A stretch of DNA of 64,000 nt from CAZMVY01 sp964617875 (GCA_964617875.1 CAZUAI010000021.1:8760-72759), one strand, 5' to 3'. Counted from the stretch's first letter, positions 43,336 to 52,756 are shown. Numbers and translations: made by a program. The notes: generated by a model from the letters alone, not told the origin.

Positions 43336-43425
43336 AACACCCCCGGATGCCCGCGCAGGCGTTCGAACAGGCAACGGTTCGCCGGTCCCCTGCCCGGTCG
43401 CCCGGTTGCCCGGCTGCGCACGGAC

Positions 43426-45477
43426 TCAGTGCTCAGAACCCCTCGTTTCCACCGTCGTCGCGCCGCTTCGTGCGCTCGTCGCCGCCGAACGTGACGGCAC
43501 GCCTGTGCACACACGTCGCAGCGCGAAGCCGTCGAAGTCCGCGCGGAACGGCATCGAGGTCGAGCCCTTCAGCCGGCCCCGGAGCCAGACGCTGACGGCG
43601 TCCTTTTTCGGCCGGACCGGGCCGCCGGCATACGGCATCCAGACACTGTGCACGTCCGGCATCGCGGTCCAGACGATCGTGGCGGCTCCGGGGTCGTCCG
43701 TCTGCCCCGTGGCGTCGAGACCGACACACGCCGCGTTGTCCGGCGTGACGGGATAGGAACTGCGAACGAGGCCGGTCAGCCGGTACGTATCCAGGTGGCT
43801 GAGCCCCTCCACGCGCTGCACATAGCCGCCGTCCACGCCCCGACCCTGCGGCCCGCCGCCAAGCACCCGCGCGATACGGTTGTTCCGCTCGGGCCCGTCC
43901 GCCCAGTACACGTGCGTGGTGCCTGGATCGACGGCGAACGTCCGCCACCGGTCCAGCGTGCCCTTTTCCGGCGCCTCCGCGACGAACGTGCCGGCCTCCA
44001 TGTCGCCGTTCTCCAGCAGGTTTGTCGCGTCCACCGCCCCGCCCCAATCGCGGGCGGCGTGCTCGTACTCGACGATCTGCATGTCCAGGTCGAACCCCGC
44101 ATCCTCCCGCCCGCCTTTGTACGCCGTGCCGTCCGCGTAGGTCTCGGGCGCCGTCTTGCGGTACGGGTTGAACCCCGCCTTCTCGTCGCACACGACGCCC
44201 TTGATGTTGACATATCCGTGCATCGACTCGTAGTTCTCAATCGACTCGAACTCGATCGCGTACGTCCGGCCGGGCTCCAGCGGCACCTCGCCCGGCGCGT
44301 ACACCACGCCGAACATGCCCCAGGATGCGTCGCCCGTGTAGATCCCGTTGCCGATCGCGATCTTCTCGACGCCGACGACCGGCCCGGCCGCCCCGCCTTC
44401 CCGCACGCGCACGATTGCGCGCTGCCGGCTCAGGGCCGGCTGCGACGTGCCGACGGCGGCGTACATCCCCGCGAATGCGAGGCTGCGTCCCTGGGCCACG
44501 TACGTCTGTGACCACTTCGACGCGAACCCGGCGAACTCGACGTACTCCTTCTGAATCCGCTTGTTGTACGGAATCAGAAGCCCATCGCCGTCGGTGCCGA
44601 CCGCCATCCGGAGGTTGCGCCCCCGGAAGCCTGTCGGGCCCTTCGGGCCGAGACGGTAGCAGTCGGCATCCCGGCGGTCGCTCGTGCGCCAGAAGGCCTG
44701 AAACGTGCCGCCCGGTTCTTCCGCGCGGAGGTGCACGGCATAGGTCTCGCCCCGCACGAGGGGCACCTCGCCCGAGTTCCACGCGGCGGCCCAGTCGTAC
44801 AGCTTCGGCCCGCCCGCATCGACGCCGAAGACCGGGATCGACGGGCCCACCTGCGGCCAGCGGTCCGGCGTGCCGTCGGCCTTCCGGTGGATGGACACCA
44901 GGATCGTCCGGCTTCCCGGACCGATGCCGTCGACGCCGTCGTGCACGAGACGGAACCCGACCTGCGTCACCGCGCTGCCCTTCGCCACGAACGTCTGGTA
45001 GTAGTCGGTCGCGGGGTGGTCGTCCCATTCCTTCTCGGTGAAGACGCCGTAGTCGTACCTCGGGGCCACCTTGCGATCGACGCCGTCGCCCGGCTGCGTG
45101 AAGACGTTCGTGACGACCACCGGCCGGAAGCACACGGCCGACCCCGTGAAGATCATCGTGTAGTCCCCTGCGCCGCCGCCCATCGTGTACCAGCCGGTCG
45201 GCGCCATCTCCCAGGTCCGGGCCTGCAGGGTCTCGTTGTCGGGCCCCCGGCGCGTGGCGAAGCATCGGATGTTGGCGAGCATCACCGCATCGGGGTTGTC
45301 CGGCGGGCGGCCGGGGGCGAAATAGTCCTCGATGATCCCGTCGGCGGGCAGCAGCGGGCGGCCCTCGCCGGCAATCCGCGACGTCCAGACCCGGCCCGAG
45401 AATCGGACCTGACCCTGGGCCGCCGAAAACAAGACCGAAGTCGCCACCGTCGCCGCAACACCGCACAGCTTTCGCAT
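43426..45477 (-). CDS. Secreted protein of unknown function
   Basis: 683 residues with a clear signal peptide (AATVATSVLFSAAQGQ). No enzyme motif is recognised. The sequence is rich in aromatic and beta-strand patterns, and a region after about residue 500 (LLENGDMEAGTF, DRWRTFAVDPGTTHVYW, DTYRLTGLVRSSYP) resembles carbohydrate-binding jelly-roll modules. The end is Ser/Thr-rich with no anchor motif. ATG 45477 is chosen because GGGGGAA precedes it and the signal peptide starts there; the upstream 60 codons look non-coding. It is the last gene downstream of purO. Confidence 0.8.
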   Translation of the reverse strand: MRKLCGVAATVATSVLFSAAQGQVRFSGRVWTSRIAGEGRPLLPADGIIEDYFAPGRPPDNPDAVMLANIRCFATRRGPDNETLQARTWEMAPTGWYTMGGGAGDYTMIFTGSAVCFRPVVVTNVFTQPGDGVDRKVAPRYDYGVFTEKEWDDHPATDYYQTFVAKGSAVTQVGFRLVHDGVDGIGPGSRTILVSIHRKADGTPDRWPQVGPSIPVFGVDAGGPKLYDWAAAWNSGEVPLVRGETYAVHLRAEEPGGTFQAFWRTSDRRDADCYRLGPKGPTGFRGRNLRMAVGTDGDGLLIPYNKRIQKEYVEFAGFASKWSQTYVAQGRSLAFAGMYAAVGTSQPALSRQRAIVRVREGGAAGPVVGVEKIAIGNGIYTGDASWGMFGVVYAPGEVPLEPGRTYAIEFESIENYESMHGYVNIKGVVCDEKAGFNPYRKTAPETYADGTAYKGGREDAGFDLDMQIVEYEHAARDWGGAVDATNLLENGDMEAGTFVAEAPEKGTLDRWRTFAVDPGTTHVYWADGPERNNRIARVLGGGPQGRGVDGGYVQRVEGLSHLDTYRLTGLVRSSYPVTPDNAACVGLDATGQTDDPGAATIVWTAMPDVHSVWMPYAGGPVRPKKDAVSVWLRGRLKGSTSMPFRADFDGFALRRVCTGVPSRSAATSARSGATTVETRGSEH

Positions 45478-45550
45478 AAGGTTCCCCCGCGCACGCGGCC
45501 CGCGTCGATGGCGGGCCTGAGCCTCTCCGAAGATCCAGGGTGGAATCGTC

Positions 45551-46198
45551 CTACTTTGCCGCCACCTCGTGGCAGCCCATCGCAAACGCATCCGCCGTCG
45601 CGACGACCGCGGCGGCGGCGACCGGGTGTGTGAACTGCGCGAAGGCAGCGGCTTCACACGCAGCGCGGGCGAGGTCCTCCGCCGTCCCGATCGCGATCGG
45701 GACTGCCTGGTCGGCGCGGACGTCGTTCGCCTCGTACGTAGACAGGTACGCCATGCGGCCCGCCTGCAGCGCCACTTCCTTCACCACCAGGGCATCGTGA
45801 CGGACGATGGCCAGCCATGCCGCATCGCCGACGACCGGAACCAGCGCGGCGATCCGCGGCGTCTTCAGGTGGTCCTTCTCGTAGTCGAGGGCGAGCATGG
45901 GCCCGGCAAGCGCATCCTTCGGCGCGGCGCCGGCCTGGAGCTTCTCGGCGATCGGGTCGGTGTGCGACCCGTTCGTGAGAACGGCCCAGGGGCCCGCCTG
46001 CCGCACGCAGTTGTAGGCGATGTACGGGTTCTTGTAGACGTCGTTCTCGAACCCCTCGCGCGGAACCACGGCCAGTCCCGTCCCGACCGGCACGATCCGG
46101 CGGTTCGGGAACGACCGCGACGAGACGCGATAGACGCCGGCATTGCGCCCCGCCTCCGTCCGCCCGACGGCCACAATTCGCCCAAGGTAGATCGGCAT
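45551..46198 (-). CDS. purO: Archaeal-type IMP cyclohydrolase (PurO-like)
   Basis: Predicted to close the purine ring (FAICAR to IMP) in the last step of purine synthesis, 215 residues. It matches the PurO family rather than bacterial PurH: YLGRIVAVGRTEAGRNAGVYRVSSRSFPNR at the N-terminus (positions 3-32), then NPYIAYNC, VLTNGSHTDPIAEKL and STYEANDVRADQAV. AGGAG lies 6 bases before ATG 46198. It lies downstream of the O-antigen-ligase-like gene. Similar proteins do occur in some bacteria. Confidence 0.88.
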   Translation of the reverse strand: MPIYLGRIVAVGRTEAGRNAGVYRVSSRSFPNRRIVPVGTGLAVVPREGFENDVYKNPYIAYNCVRQAGPWAVLTNGSHTDPIAEKLQAGAAPKDALAGPMLALDYEKDHLKTPRIAALVPVVGDAAWLAIVRHDALVVKEVALQAGRMAYLSTYEANDVRADQAVPIAIGTAEDLARAACEAAAFAQFTHPVAAAAVVATADAFAMGCHEVAAK

Positions 46199-46253
46199 GT
46201 CATGCTCCTCTGAGACCACACACGTTCGGCCGCTGCGTGCGCCATGCCGGGGA

Positions 46254-49200
46254 TTACCGCGCCGGCGGCATCGGCACCGGCGACATTCGAGCGGGCGGCG
46301 GGGCGATCTTGGCCGGCGCCGTCCGACCGGGCGGCGGGGCGATCTCGGCCGGCGCGGAGGCCGGCGCCGTTGCCGGGCGCTGCGCCGCCCGGCGCGCCTC
46401 CAGGTACTCCGCTATCATCTTGCTGTTGGGCCAGCTCCGCACGGCCTGCTCGAGCATCTGGTCGAGCTGCTCGGCCGGCGCGCCGAGTTCCTCGGCCTTC
46501 CGGAACGCGGCGACGGCGTCGGCGTCGCGCCCGGCCTCCAGGGCCAGCTCCGCGCGCAGGAACTGCAAGTCCCTTGAATCGGGCGCCAACTCGCCGGCTC
46601 TCCGCATCCACACGGCAAAACGCTTCGGCCGCCGACCCGGCTCGCCGAGGATGTACTGCCCGCTGAGTTCCGTGTAGGCCAGGCCGATCTGCCGCTGCAC
46701 GTCCGCCGGTTCGGCCGGTCCGATGGATTCCTTCAGCATCGCGAAGGCCTCCGTCTCCTGCTCGTTCGCCAGGTGGTAGAGGATGACGGAACGACGGATG
46801 ACCGCCGCGAGCAACTCGCCCCCCTGAATCCGCGGGACCGCCTGGATCGCCTCGCGGCCGATCCGGCACGCCGCCTCGGGGCTGTCGGGCGAGGCGCGGA
46901 AAGCGTACTCAGCCTGTTCGGCCAGGGCCATGGGCAGCAGCATGGGGTACTGGTTGCCGACGGACCGGCAGAGTTCGACAGCCACCGCGGCCGCGTTCAC
47001 GGCGTTGTCGCCGCGGCGTTGGAGCTGGCAGATCATGGCCCACAGCCGCATCGCCTCCGGCGCGAACGGATCCCGCCACATCGCGGGACCGTTGACCTTG
47101 AACGATTCGTAGGCCACCTGCGCCCGCCGTTCCGCCGCCGGGGTGAACTCGGGCACCTCCATCAGTTGCGCGAGCACGGCCCGGTACTCCCCCGGCCCCC
47201 CGGGCACCGAAAACCCCCGGATGGCCGAACACATCCACTCGACCCGCTCATCGATCGGATGTGCCGCGCAGGCGACCACACACTGCAGGGCGGCCTGCGT
47301 GTCGAAGCGGTTGCGGTGGTACTCCATGAGGAGCAACGCCCGCGCCTCTTCCTGAATGCGTCCGGCCGCGTCCGGCGTCAATTCGCCGCCGAGTCGCGTC
47401 TCCACCTGCACCACGTCGAGAAACAGCCGGCCGACGCGGCCCGCCACGTAGGGATAGGCCGGTGAGCGCTGCAGAAGCTGCAGCGTCTCCTGGTGCGCCG
47501 CGACGGTATGGGTCCGCATGGTCTCGATGTCCTGGCGCTGCAACTCGGCACGGGCGGTGCCGTCGGATTCACGCACCGGCGGAGCATCCGCCAAAGCTTG
47601 GATCGCCCGGAGATGGTATTCGGCGATGTCGGCGTGGCAGTGAATCCTGCGGGCGGCGGCATCGACGATCTCGTCCGCGGCGAGGCGTCCGCGGCTGCCG
47701 GCCTCGGCGGCCTGTGCCGCCTTCTGCCAGCGCTGCTGTTCGAGCAGGAGTCCCACACGGGCCTCCGCCAGCGCCCCCGTCCAGTCGCCCAGACTGCACA
47801 CGAAGAGCGTGATCGCGATCGCGAACGACGCCCCCGTTCCCAGCCAGAGCACGGGACGCGAAAACGGCCTCGCGCGATGGGCGGGCGCCTCATCGGACCG
47901 CGTCATCGCCCAGACCAGCCCGAGGACCGTGTACCACACCGCGGGAAGCCCCGGCATGCGGAGGGCCACGTCCGTCGCCTCCTCCACCATCAACCCGGCG
48001 AGAGACGCCACAAGCCCCAGGAAACACCACTCCTGCACGCCCGCGCCGCGTTCGCGGTGCGCGTGGCCGCACGCCCAGAACGTCACGCCGTAGCCGACGA
48101 CCACCAGGGCGATCCCCACGGCCCCGAGGTCCGCAAGCGTCTCGAGCCACTCGTTGTGCGCATGCACCATTCGCTCCGAGACGAACGCCTGCGGGTCGTT
48201 CTCCGCATCCTCGCGGGACAACGAGTCCGCCGCGAGGACGAATCCGCCCTGCCCGTGACCGCCGGCCGGCCGTGCGAGAAACTGCTTCCACGCGTAGGCC
48301 GCCCCGTACATCCGCACGCGGATCGTCGCGCCGCGCCCGCCCTGGAAGCCGGCACTCCTCGTCTGCGCGTACCGGTAGCCAGAATACAGGCCGACCACCG
48401 CGATCGCGACCGCAATCCACCGCCAGTGCCCGCGGAGCTTCAGCAGCAACGTCATCCAGAGCCCCGCCGCCACACCGGCGATCGCGCCGCGGGCCCCCGT
48501 CAGGCGTAACGCCCACAGCAGAGGCACGAGCCCCGTCACCGCCACGAAGAACCACCCGAGGTGGCGCATTCGGCCGCTCCGCACAACGGTCAGGAGCGAG
48601 CCCACGGCAACGTGGGCCGCGATCAGAACGCCCGGCACCATGCACGCGGCCAGGAAGAGCGGGTTTCCCAGCGGAAACTTCAGCCGCTGGACGGGATTGC
48701 GTTCGTGCTGGTACCAGATGCCGAGCGCCGCCGTAACGACGAGAATGACGAACAGCGTCACCGCGCCCGCCATCGCCGCCCGGCGCGACAACGCCCGTCC
48801 CAGGCACACCGCCCAGATGACCCCGATCGCCAGGAGCACGGACTCGCCGACGGCCACCTCCGGCCAGACCGACCAGAGCGTACTGGCAAACGACCAGGCG
48901 ACCAGCGCCAGCATCGCCAACTGGGCGCCCTCGGCCGGCGAGAGCATGTCGTACCACCGCCCGGGCGGCGGCGCGGGGGCAACCTCCGCAGTCCACGCCG
49001 CGTCCCGACCCGGCGGCACAAACGCACGCGGGCTGTGCCGGCGCGCCCACATCAGCGCGGCGATCACCAGCGCCGCCGCCGACCCCACGCCCGCGGCCAG
49101 CCGCTTCACGCTCGTGCCCTTCGGTGTCGGGTACGCATAGTCGAAGTTCATCAGCCGGGTGATGAAATGCAGGGCGGAGCCGGGCTTCCACGACTGATGC

Positions 49201-49301
49201 CCGTCCTCGACGCCCTTGCCCGCGCTGATCAGCAGCATGGCGCCGGTCACCGTGAGCCCGAGGACGAGAAGCAGAAGTCGTTCTTCGAAGCTGATTCGCA
49301 T
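46254..49301 (-). CDS. O-antigen ligase/Wzy-like membrane protein with TPR-like C-terminal half
   Basis: 1015 residues. About 11 hydrophobic segments fill the first 525 residues, with the Wzy_C-type signature in the large loop (ARPAGGHGQGGFVLAADS, VHAHNEWLETLADLGAVG). This points to ligation or polymerisation of polysaccharide at the outer face of the inner membrane. The second half (about 540-980) is helical and TPR-like. The tail is a Pro/Ala repeat of the form IAPPPxR. A clear ribosome site is lacking at ATG 49301, which is chosen because the first membrane helix begins there. Confidence 0.83.
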   Translation of the reverse strand: MRISFEERLLLLVLGLTVTGAMLLISAGKGVEDGHQSWKPGSALHFITRLMNFDYAYPTPKGTSVKRLAAGVGSAAALVIAALMWARRHSPRAFVPPGRDAAWTAEVAPAPPPGRWYDMLSPAEGAQLAMLALVAWSFASTLWSVWPEVAVGESVLLAIGVIWAVCLGRALSRRAAMAGAVTLFVILVVTAALGIWYQHERNPVQRLKFPLGNPLFLAACMVPGVLIAAHVAVGSLLTVVRSGRMRHLGWFFVAVTGLVPLLWALRLTGARGAIAGVAAGLWMTLLLKLRGHWRWIAVAIAVVGLYSGYRYAQTRSAGFQGGRGATIRVRMYGAAYAWKQFLARPAGGHGQGGFVLAADSLSREDAENDPQAFVSERMVHAHNEWLETLADLGAVGIALVVVGYGVTFWACGHAHRERGAGVQEWCFLGLVASLAGLMVEEATDVALRMPGLPAVWYTVLGLVWAMTRSDEAPAHRARPFSRPVLWLGTGASFAIAITLFVCSLGDWTGALAEARVGLLLEQQRWQKAAQAAEAGSRGRLAADEIVDAAARRIHCHADIAEYHLRAIQALADAPPVRESDGTARAELQRQDIETMRTHTVAAHQETLQLLQRSPAYPYVAGRVGRLFLDVVQVETRLGGELTPDAAGRIQEEARALLLMEYHRNRFDTQAALQCVVACAAHPIDERVEWMCSAIRGFSVPGGPGEYRAVLAQLMEVPEFTPAAERRAQVAYESFKVNGPAMWRDPFAPEAMRLWAMICQLQRRGDNAVNAAAVAVELCRSVGNQYPMLLPMALAEQAEYAFRASPDSPEAACRIGREAIQAVPRIQGGELLAAVIRRSVILYHLANEQETEAFAMLKESIGPAEPADVQRQIGLAYTELSGQYILGEPGRRPKRFAVWMRRAGELAPDSRDLQFLRAELALEAGRDADAVAAFRKAEELGAPAEQLDQMLEQAVRSWPNSKMIAEYLEARRAAQRPATAPASAPAEIAPPPGRTAPAKIAPPPARMSPVPMPPAR
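46292..46355. repeat. In-frame tandem repeat in the O-antigen-ligase-like gene
   Basis: Two 28-base copies (46292-46319 and 46328-46355) differ at one position and lie 36 bases apart, so the repeat adds whole codons. It encodes the IAPPPxR repeats of the protein tail, a likely site of length variation between strains. Confidence 0.6.
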
Positions 49302-49395
49302 GATCAATGGCCCAGGAGCGAGATCCCACGGGGACGAAGCCACGACCGCCCCCGCCGGAAACCGGCCGCGATCAGGCCCGGCCCCCCCCCCGCGC

Positions 49396-49968
49396 TCACG
49401 TCCGTCGGCGCGGTTTCCACTCGATCTCCACGGCACCGCCAAGGTAATTCGCCTGCCGCGCCCAGGCAAACAGCAGGTCGCCCAGGCGGTTCAGATACAC
49501 CCGCGCATGCCGTGCCTTCCCCCTGCCCGCGATGACGACAACGGCCCGCTCGGCCCGACGGCACACCGCCCGGGCCACGTGCAGGCGCGCCGCCGTTTCC
49601 GTCCCGCCCGGCAGAACGAAGGCCCGCAACGGCGGCAGGGCATCCCATGCCTCGTCGATCCAGCGTTCCAGGCGGGCAACATGCTCGGCGTTCACGAACG
49701 GCAATCGCCGGGCGGATCGCTTTTCGCGCGGTTTCGTCGCCGGAGGTAACGCCGCCAGGGTCGCCCCGACGCAGAAGAGGTCCTCTTGGACCTGCCGGAG
49801 TCGCGCCACGGCGGCCTTGCGGTCGCAGCCCGCGATGACCCAGCCGACGACGGCATTCAGTTCGTCCACGATCCCGCATGCCGCGACGCGCGAATCGTCC
49901 TTGCGGACCCGCGGCCCGCTCAGCAGCGACGTTCGGCCGTCATCGCCCCTGCGCGTGTACAAGCTCAT
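49396..49968 (-). CDS. Cob(I)alamin adenosyltransferase, PduO type
   Basis: Makes adenosylcobalamin from Cob(I)alamin and ATP; 190 residues, trimeric four-helix-bundle family. Key motifs present: LYTRRGDDGRTSLLSG near the N-terminus, RKDDSRVAACGIVDELNAVVGW and RVYLNRLGDLLFAWAR at the ATP/cobalamin site. ATG 49968 has GGAG 8 bases upstream; the adjacent ATG at 49971 is less well spaced. It heads the minus-strand run that continues into the O-antigen-ligase-like gene 94 bases on. Together with the corrinoid-activase-like gene it supports cobalamin use. Confidence 0.93.
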   Translation of the reverse strand: MSLYTRRGDDGRTSLLSGPRVRKDDSRVAACGIVDELNAVVGWVIAGCDRKAAVARLRQVQEDLFCVGATLAALPPATKPREKRSARRLPFVNAEHVARLERWIDEAWDALPPLRAFVLPGGTETAARLHVARAVCRRAERAVVVIAGRGKARHARVYLNRLGDLLFAWARQANYLGGAVEIEWKPRRRT

Positions 49969-50059
49969 CATGCGGGCTCCATCCGGCACCGCTCCATCCC
50001 GTCCTGCGGGCGCGGATTGTATCCGCTTCGTGACACTCATGCACCTGATCCGGCCCCCC

Positions 50060-50088
50060 TTCTTCAGGCCGCCCGGCGGCGGTATGAT
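50060..50088 (+). promoter_or_regulatory. Candidate promoter for the PHP gene
   Basis: TTCTTC (50060-50065), a 17-base spacer and TATGAT (50083-50088), 73 bases before the ATG at 50162. Confidence 0.4.
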
Positions 50089-50161
50089 GGGGACGGTCGC
50101 GGCACGGCCGGCGCCGGTCGTGCGGCAGGCGGCCTTGGCGCGGGCAAGCGGGGTTCACGAA

Positions 50162-51436
50162 ATGAACAAGAAGCGACTTGGAAACGGGCTCCTGGCGTGC
50201 GTCGGCGGCGTACTGCTCCTGTCAACGGTGACGGCGGCACGGGGACAATCCTCGCCACCGGACGCCGGTTCGTGGTACAAGGGCAACACGCACACGCACT
50301 CCTGGTTCAGCGACGGCGACAGCCCCCCCGAACTGGTCGTCACGTGGTACAAGGAGCACGGATACCACTTCCTCGTGATGACCGATCACAACCAGGTCGA
50401 TGACGAGCCGAAGTGGGTCATCTCCAAGCGGACCACGCCCGAGATCAAAAAGCACTACGAGACCGCTTTCGGCCCCTCCTGGGTCGAGAAGCGGGAGCGC
50501 GACGGCGACACCGAGTACCGCCTCAAGCCGCTTCGCGAGATGCAGAAGCGGTTCGATGAGGACGGGAAGTTCCTGCTGATCACCGGCAACGAGATCTCTG
50601 ACTCCGTGGGCAAGAAGCCCGTCCATCTCTGCGGCGTCAACGTGGTGGAGGCCTTCCGGCCGCCATCCGGCAAGACGGTCACCGAGGCGATCTGCGGCAA
50701 CATCGACCTGGTGCTCAAGCAGCAGAAGGCGGCCGGCCGGCCCATGCTCGTCCACGTGAACCATCCCAACTTCGGCTGGGGCCTGACGGCCGAGGACATG
50801 CTCCCGGTGAAGGAGATGAAGTTCTTCGAGGTTCACAACGGCCACGGCAGCGTGAGGAACTACGGCGACGACCTGCACGTCTCGACCGAGCGGATGTGGG
50901 ACATCCTGCTGACGAAGCGGCTGGCGGAGATGAAGCTGCCGATCGTGTACGGCGTGGCGACCGACGACGCCCACTCGTTCAAGCCCGGCGGCACCGCCCC
51001 CCCCGGCCGCGGGTGGGTCCAGGTCCGCGCGAAGTCGCTGACGGCGGCGGACCTCATCGCGGCAATGGAGCGGGGCGCGTTCTACGCCTCGACTGGCGTA
51101 ACGCTCGATCGCGTCTCGTTCCGGGACGGCACGATCGAGATCGACATCCAGGCCCGCCCCGGCGTTTCCTATCGGACGCAGTTCATCGGCACGCTCGCCG
51201 GCTACGACAAGACGGTCATCCCCCGCAAGGACGGCAAGGGCGAACCCGTCACCGGCAGGTACAGCGACGACGTGGGCAAGGTCCTGTCCGAACAGACCGG
51301 CCCGCAACCCCGCTACCGCCTGACCGGCCGCGAGATCTACGTCCGCGCCAAGGTGATCTCCTCGGCCAGACACCCGAACCCGCACGAGGCCGGCGACTTC
51401 GAGGTCGCCTGGACGCAACCGGTGGCGGGCCAATGA
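50162..51436 (+). CDS. Secreted PHP-domain phosphoesterase
   Basis: 424 residues with a signal peptide (LACVGGVLLLSTVTAARGQ). The PHP metal site is visible: GNTHTHSWFSDGD (HxH), FLVMTDHNQVD, ITGNEIS, LVHVNHPNF and YGVATDDAH. The family hydrolyses phosphate esters with a metal cluster; this exported subgroup is common in planctomycetes and its substrate is unknown. Start chosen where the signal peptide begins; the much longer upstream frame is antisense to the adenosyltransferase gene. Confidence 0.88.
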   Translation: MNKKRLGNGLLACVGGVLLLSTVTAARGQSSPPDAGSWYKGNTHTHSWFSDGDSPPELVVTWYKEHGYHFLVMTDHNQVDDEPKWVISKRTTPEIKKHYETAFGPSWVEKRERDGDTEYRLKPLREMQKRFDEDGKFLLITGNEISDSVGKKPVHLCGVNVVEAFRPPSGKTVTEAICGNIDLVLKQQKAAGRPMLVHVNHPNFGWGLTAEDMLPVKEMKFFEVHNGHGSVRNYGDDLHVSTERMWDILLTKRLAEMKLPIVYGVATDDAHSFKPGGTAPPGRGWVQVRAKSLTAADLIAAMERGAFYASTGVTLDRVSFRDGTIEIDIQARPGVSYRTQFIGTLAGYDKTVIPRKDGKGEPVTGRYSDDVGKVLSEQTGPQPRYRLTGREIYVRAKVISSARHPNPHEAGDFEVAWTQPVAGQ

Positions 51437-51515
51437 CCGACGGCCTTGTGGACGGCTGCCTTCGCGTGCGCACGGCGAGACGCCACCGGCGCAACCGACG
51501 GCGACAACCGCACTC

Positions 51516-51567
51516 GTAATACGACGTAATACACCCCCTTGACAGGCCGACGAGGCGCTGGTAGGAT
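51516..51567 (+). promoter_or_regulatory. Strong promoter with upstream GTAATAC direct repeat
   Basis: TTGACA (51539-51544), a 17-base spacer and TAGGAT (51562-51567). Just upstream two identical GTAATAC boxes (51516-51522, 51526-51532) are separated by GAC, so they lie 10 bases apart, one helical turn. This looks like an activator site. The predicted start (about 51574) leaves only a few bases before ATG 51582. Confidence 0.6.
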
Positions 51568-51581
51568 TGAACGCGCTTGTT

Positions 51582-51866
51582 ATGCGCCGCGTGTACCGCA
51601 CAACCTGCTGTCTCGCATTGTGCCTCGCCCTCGGAGGCATCGGGGCGGCCATCCATCTGCATCTGGCCGCCCACGAGGGCCCCCACTCACACGCGGACTG
51701 CCCCGTGTGCATTCACCTCGCTCACGGCTCGCAGGCCGTGATCGACGAAGGCCCTCCGGTTTCGCCGGCGGAGGTCTGGCACGCGATGGCGTTCGTGCCT
51801 GCATCGCCGTCCAGCCCCGGCGAGCACCACCGCAACGCCAATCCACGGGCCCCGCCTCTCGCCTGA
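51582..51866 (+). CDS. Small exported His/Cys-rich protein
   Basis: 94 residues. The signal peptide (about 1-22, itself Cys-rich) is followed by a dense metal-ligand stretch: His25, His27, His31, His35, His37, Cys40, Cys43, His45 and His48 (HLHLAAHEGPHSHADCPVC). The pattern recalls DUF2946-like peptides found near metal-uptake genes, but no family is certain. The TTG at 51567 is inside the -10 box, so ATG 51582 must be the start. No ribosome site is visible. First gene of the surface cluster; a metal-binding or metal-sensing role is inference. Confidence 0.65.
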   Translation: MRRVYRTTCCLALCLALGGIGAAIHLHLAAHEGPHSHADCPVCIHLAHGSQAVIDEGPPVSPAEVWHAMAFVPASPSSPGEHHRNANPRAPPLA

Positions 51867-52045
51867 TGACACAGCCGCAGCGTTTCCCGGCACGGTGATG
51901 ACCCTGCGGCCCGGTGCCACTCGCGCGATTCTCCTGCGCACAACGAAAGGCATTCGGGCACCGCAGCGGAACTCCGCGCCTCCCAAGCCTGCTGAATCCT
52001 TATACATGCGGGACTCCTGCCGGAGCCCCGCGGAGATGTGCCACC

Positions 52046-52756
52046 ATGCAACGGCGTGCGTTCACGCTGATTGAATTGCTCGTGGTCGTGGCCATCATGG
52101 CCCTGCTGGTGTCGATCCTGCTGCCGTCGCTCGCGCGGGCGCGAGAACAAGGCAAGGTTGCCGTCTGCGCGAGCAACATGCGCGGCCTGGCCCTGGCGGT
52201 GCAGATGTACGCCATGAACAACAAAGGGTTTCTCGTCAATTTCGGCCTGTCTCACGGCGGGTCGGTGGACGAGCAGGAGACATGGCTGAACACGCTGCGC
52301 CGCGAGTACCGGGATCGGCTCGTGGCCCGGTGTCCGGCGGACGGCAGTCCTTACTGGACGCAGCCCCACCCGGTCACGCGGCAGGTTCGGCGGACCAGCT
52401 ACGGGGTGAACGACTACCTGTCCGGCCGGGTGGAGGACTACGAGGACTTCCGCCGGCTGGACCGCATCCCGCGCGCGGCGAGGACGGTCCTGTTCGTCGA
52501 GTTGAACGAAACGACCGACTACGCCTCGTCCGACCACGTGCATCCGCCAAACTGGGTTATGCTCGAACGGGAGACGGCTCGGAACGAAATGGCGCTGGAC
52601 CGCCACCTGGCCAAAGCGGACTATGCGTTCGCCGACAGTCACGTGGAACCGCTCCGCTTCGAACGGACCTACCGCAAGAAGAGCATGCGGCGGGTGGGGA
52701 GCCGCCTCGTCATCGAGTGGGAGCACAACCTCTACGACCCGAAGGTGGCATGGTAA
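52046..52756 (+). CDS. Pseudopilin-like protein with prepilin cleavage site
   Basis: 236 residues. The type IV prepilin/general-secretion N-terminus (RRAFTLIELLVVVAIMALLV) is intact for cleavage and methylation, followed by LLPSLARAREQGKVAVCASNMRGLALAVQMYA, typical of planctomycete pseudopilins. The C-terminal DYAFADSHVEPLRF corresponds to the usual FADGHV end motif but with Ser in place of Gly. GGAG lies 10 bases before the ATG. It lies within the surface-protein cluster, probably on the transcript that starts near 51574. Confidence 0.87.
   Translation: MQRRAFTLIELLVVVAIMALLVSILLPSLARAREQGKVAVCASNMRGLALAVQMYAMNNKGFLVNFGLSHGGSVDEQETWLNTLRREYRDRLVARCPADGSPYWTQPHPVTRQVRRTSYGVNDYLSGRVEDYEDFRRLDRIPRAARTVLFVELNETTDYASSDHVHPPNWVMLERETARNEMALDRHLAKADYAFADSHVEPLRFERTYRKKSMRRVGSRLVIEWEHNLYDPKVAW

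Noticed and set aside
46254..46355. Repeat at 46292-46355 as a mobile element
   Set aside because: It is an in-frame codon-multiple repeat within the coding sequence and best explained by slippage.
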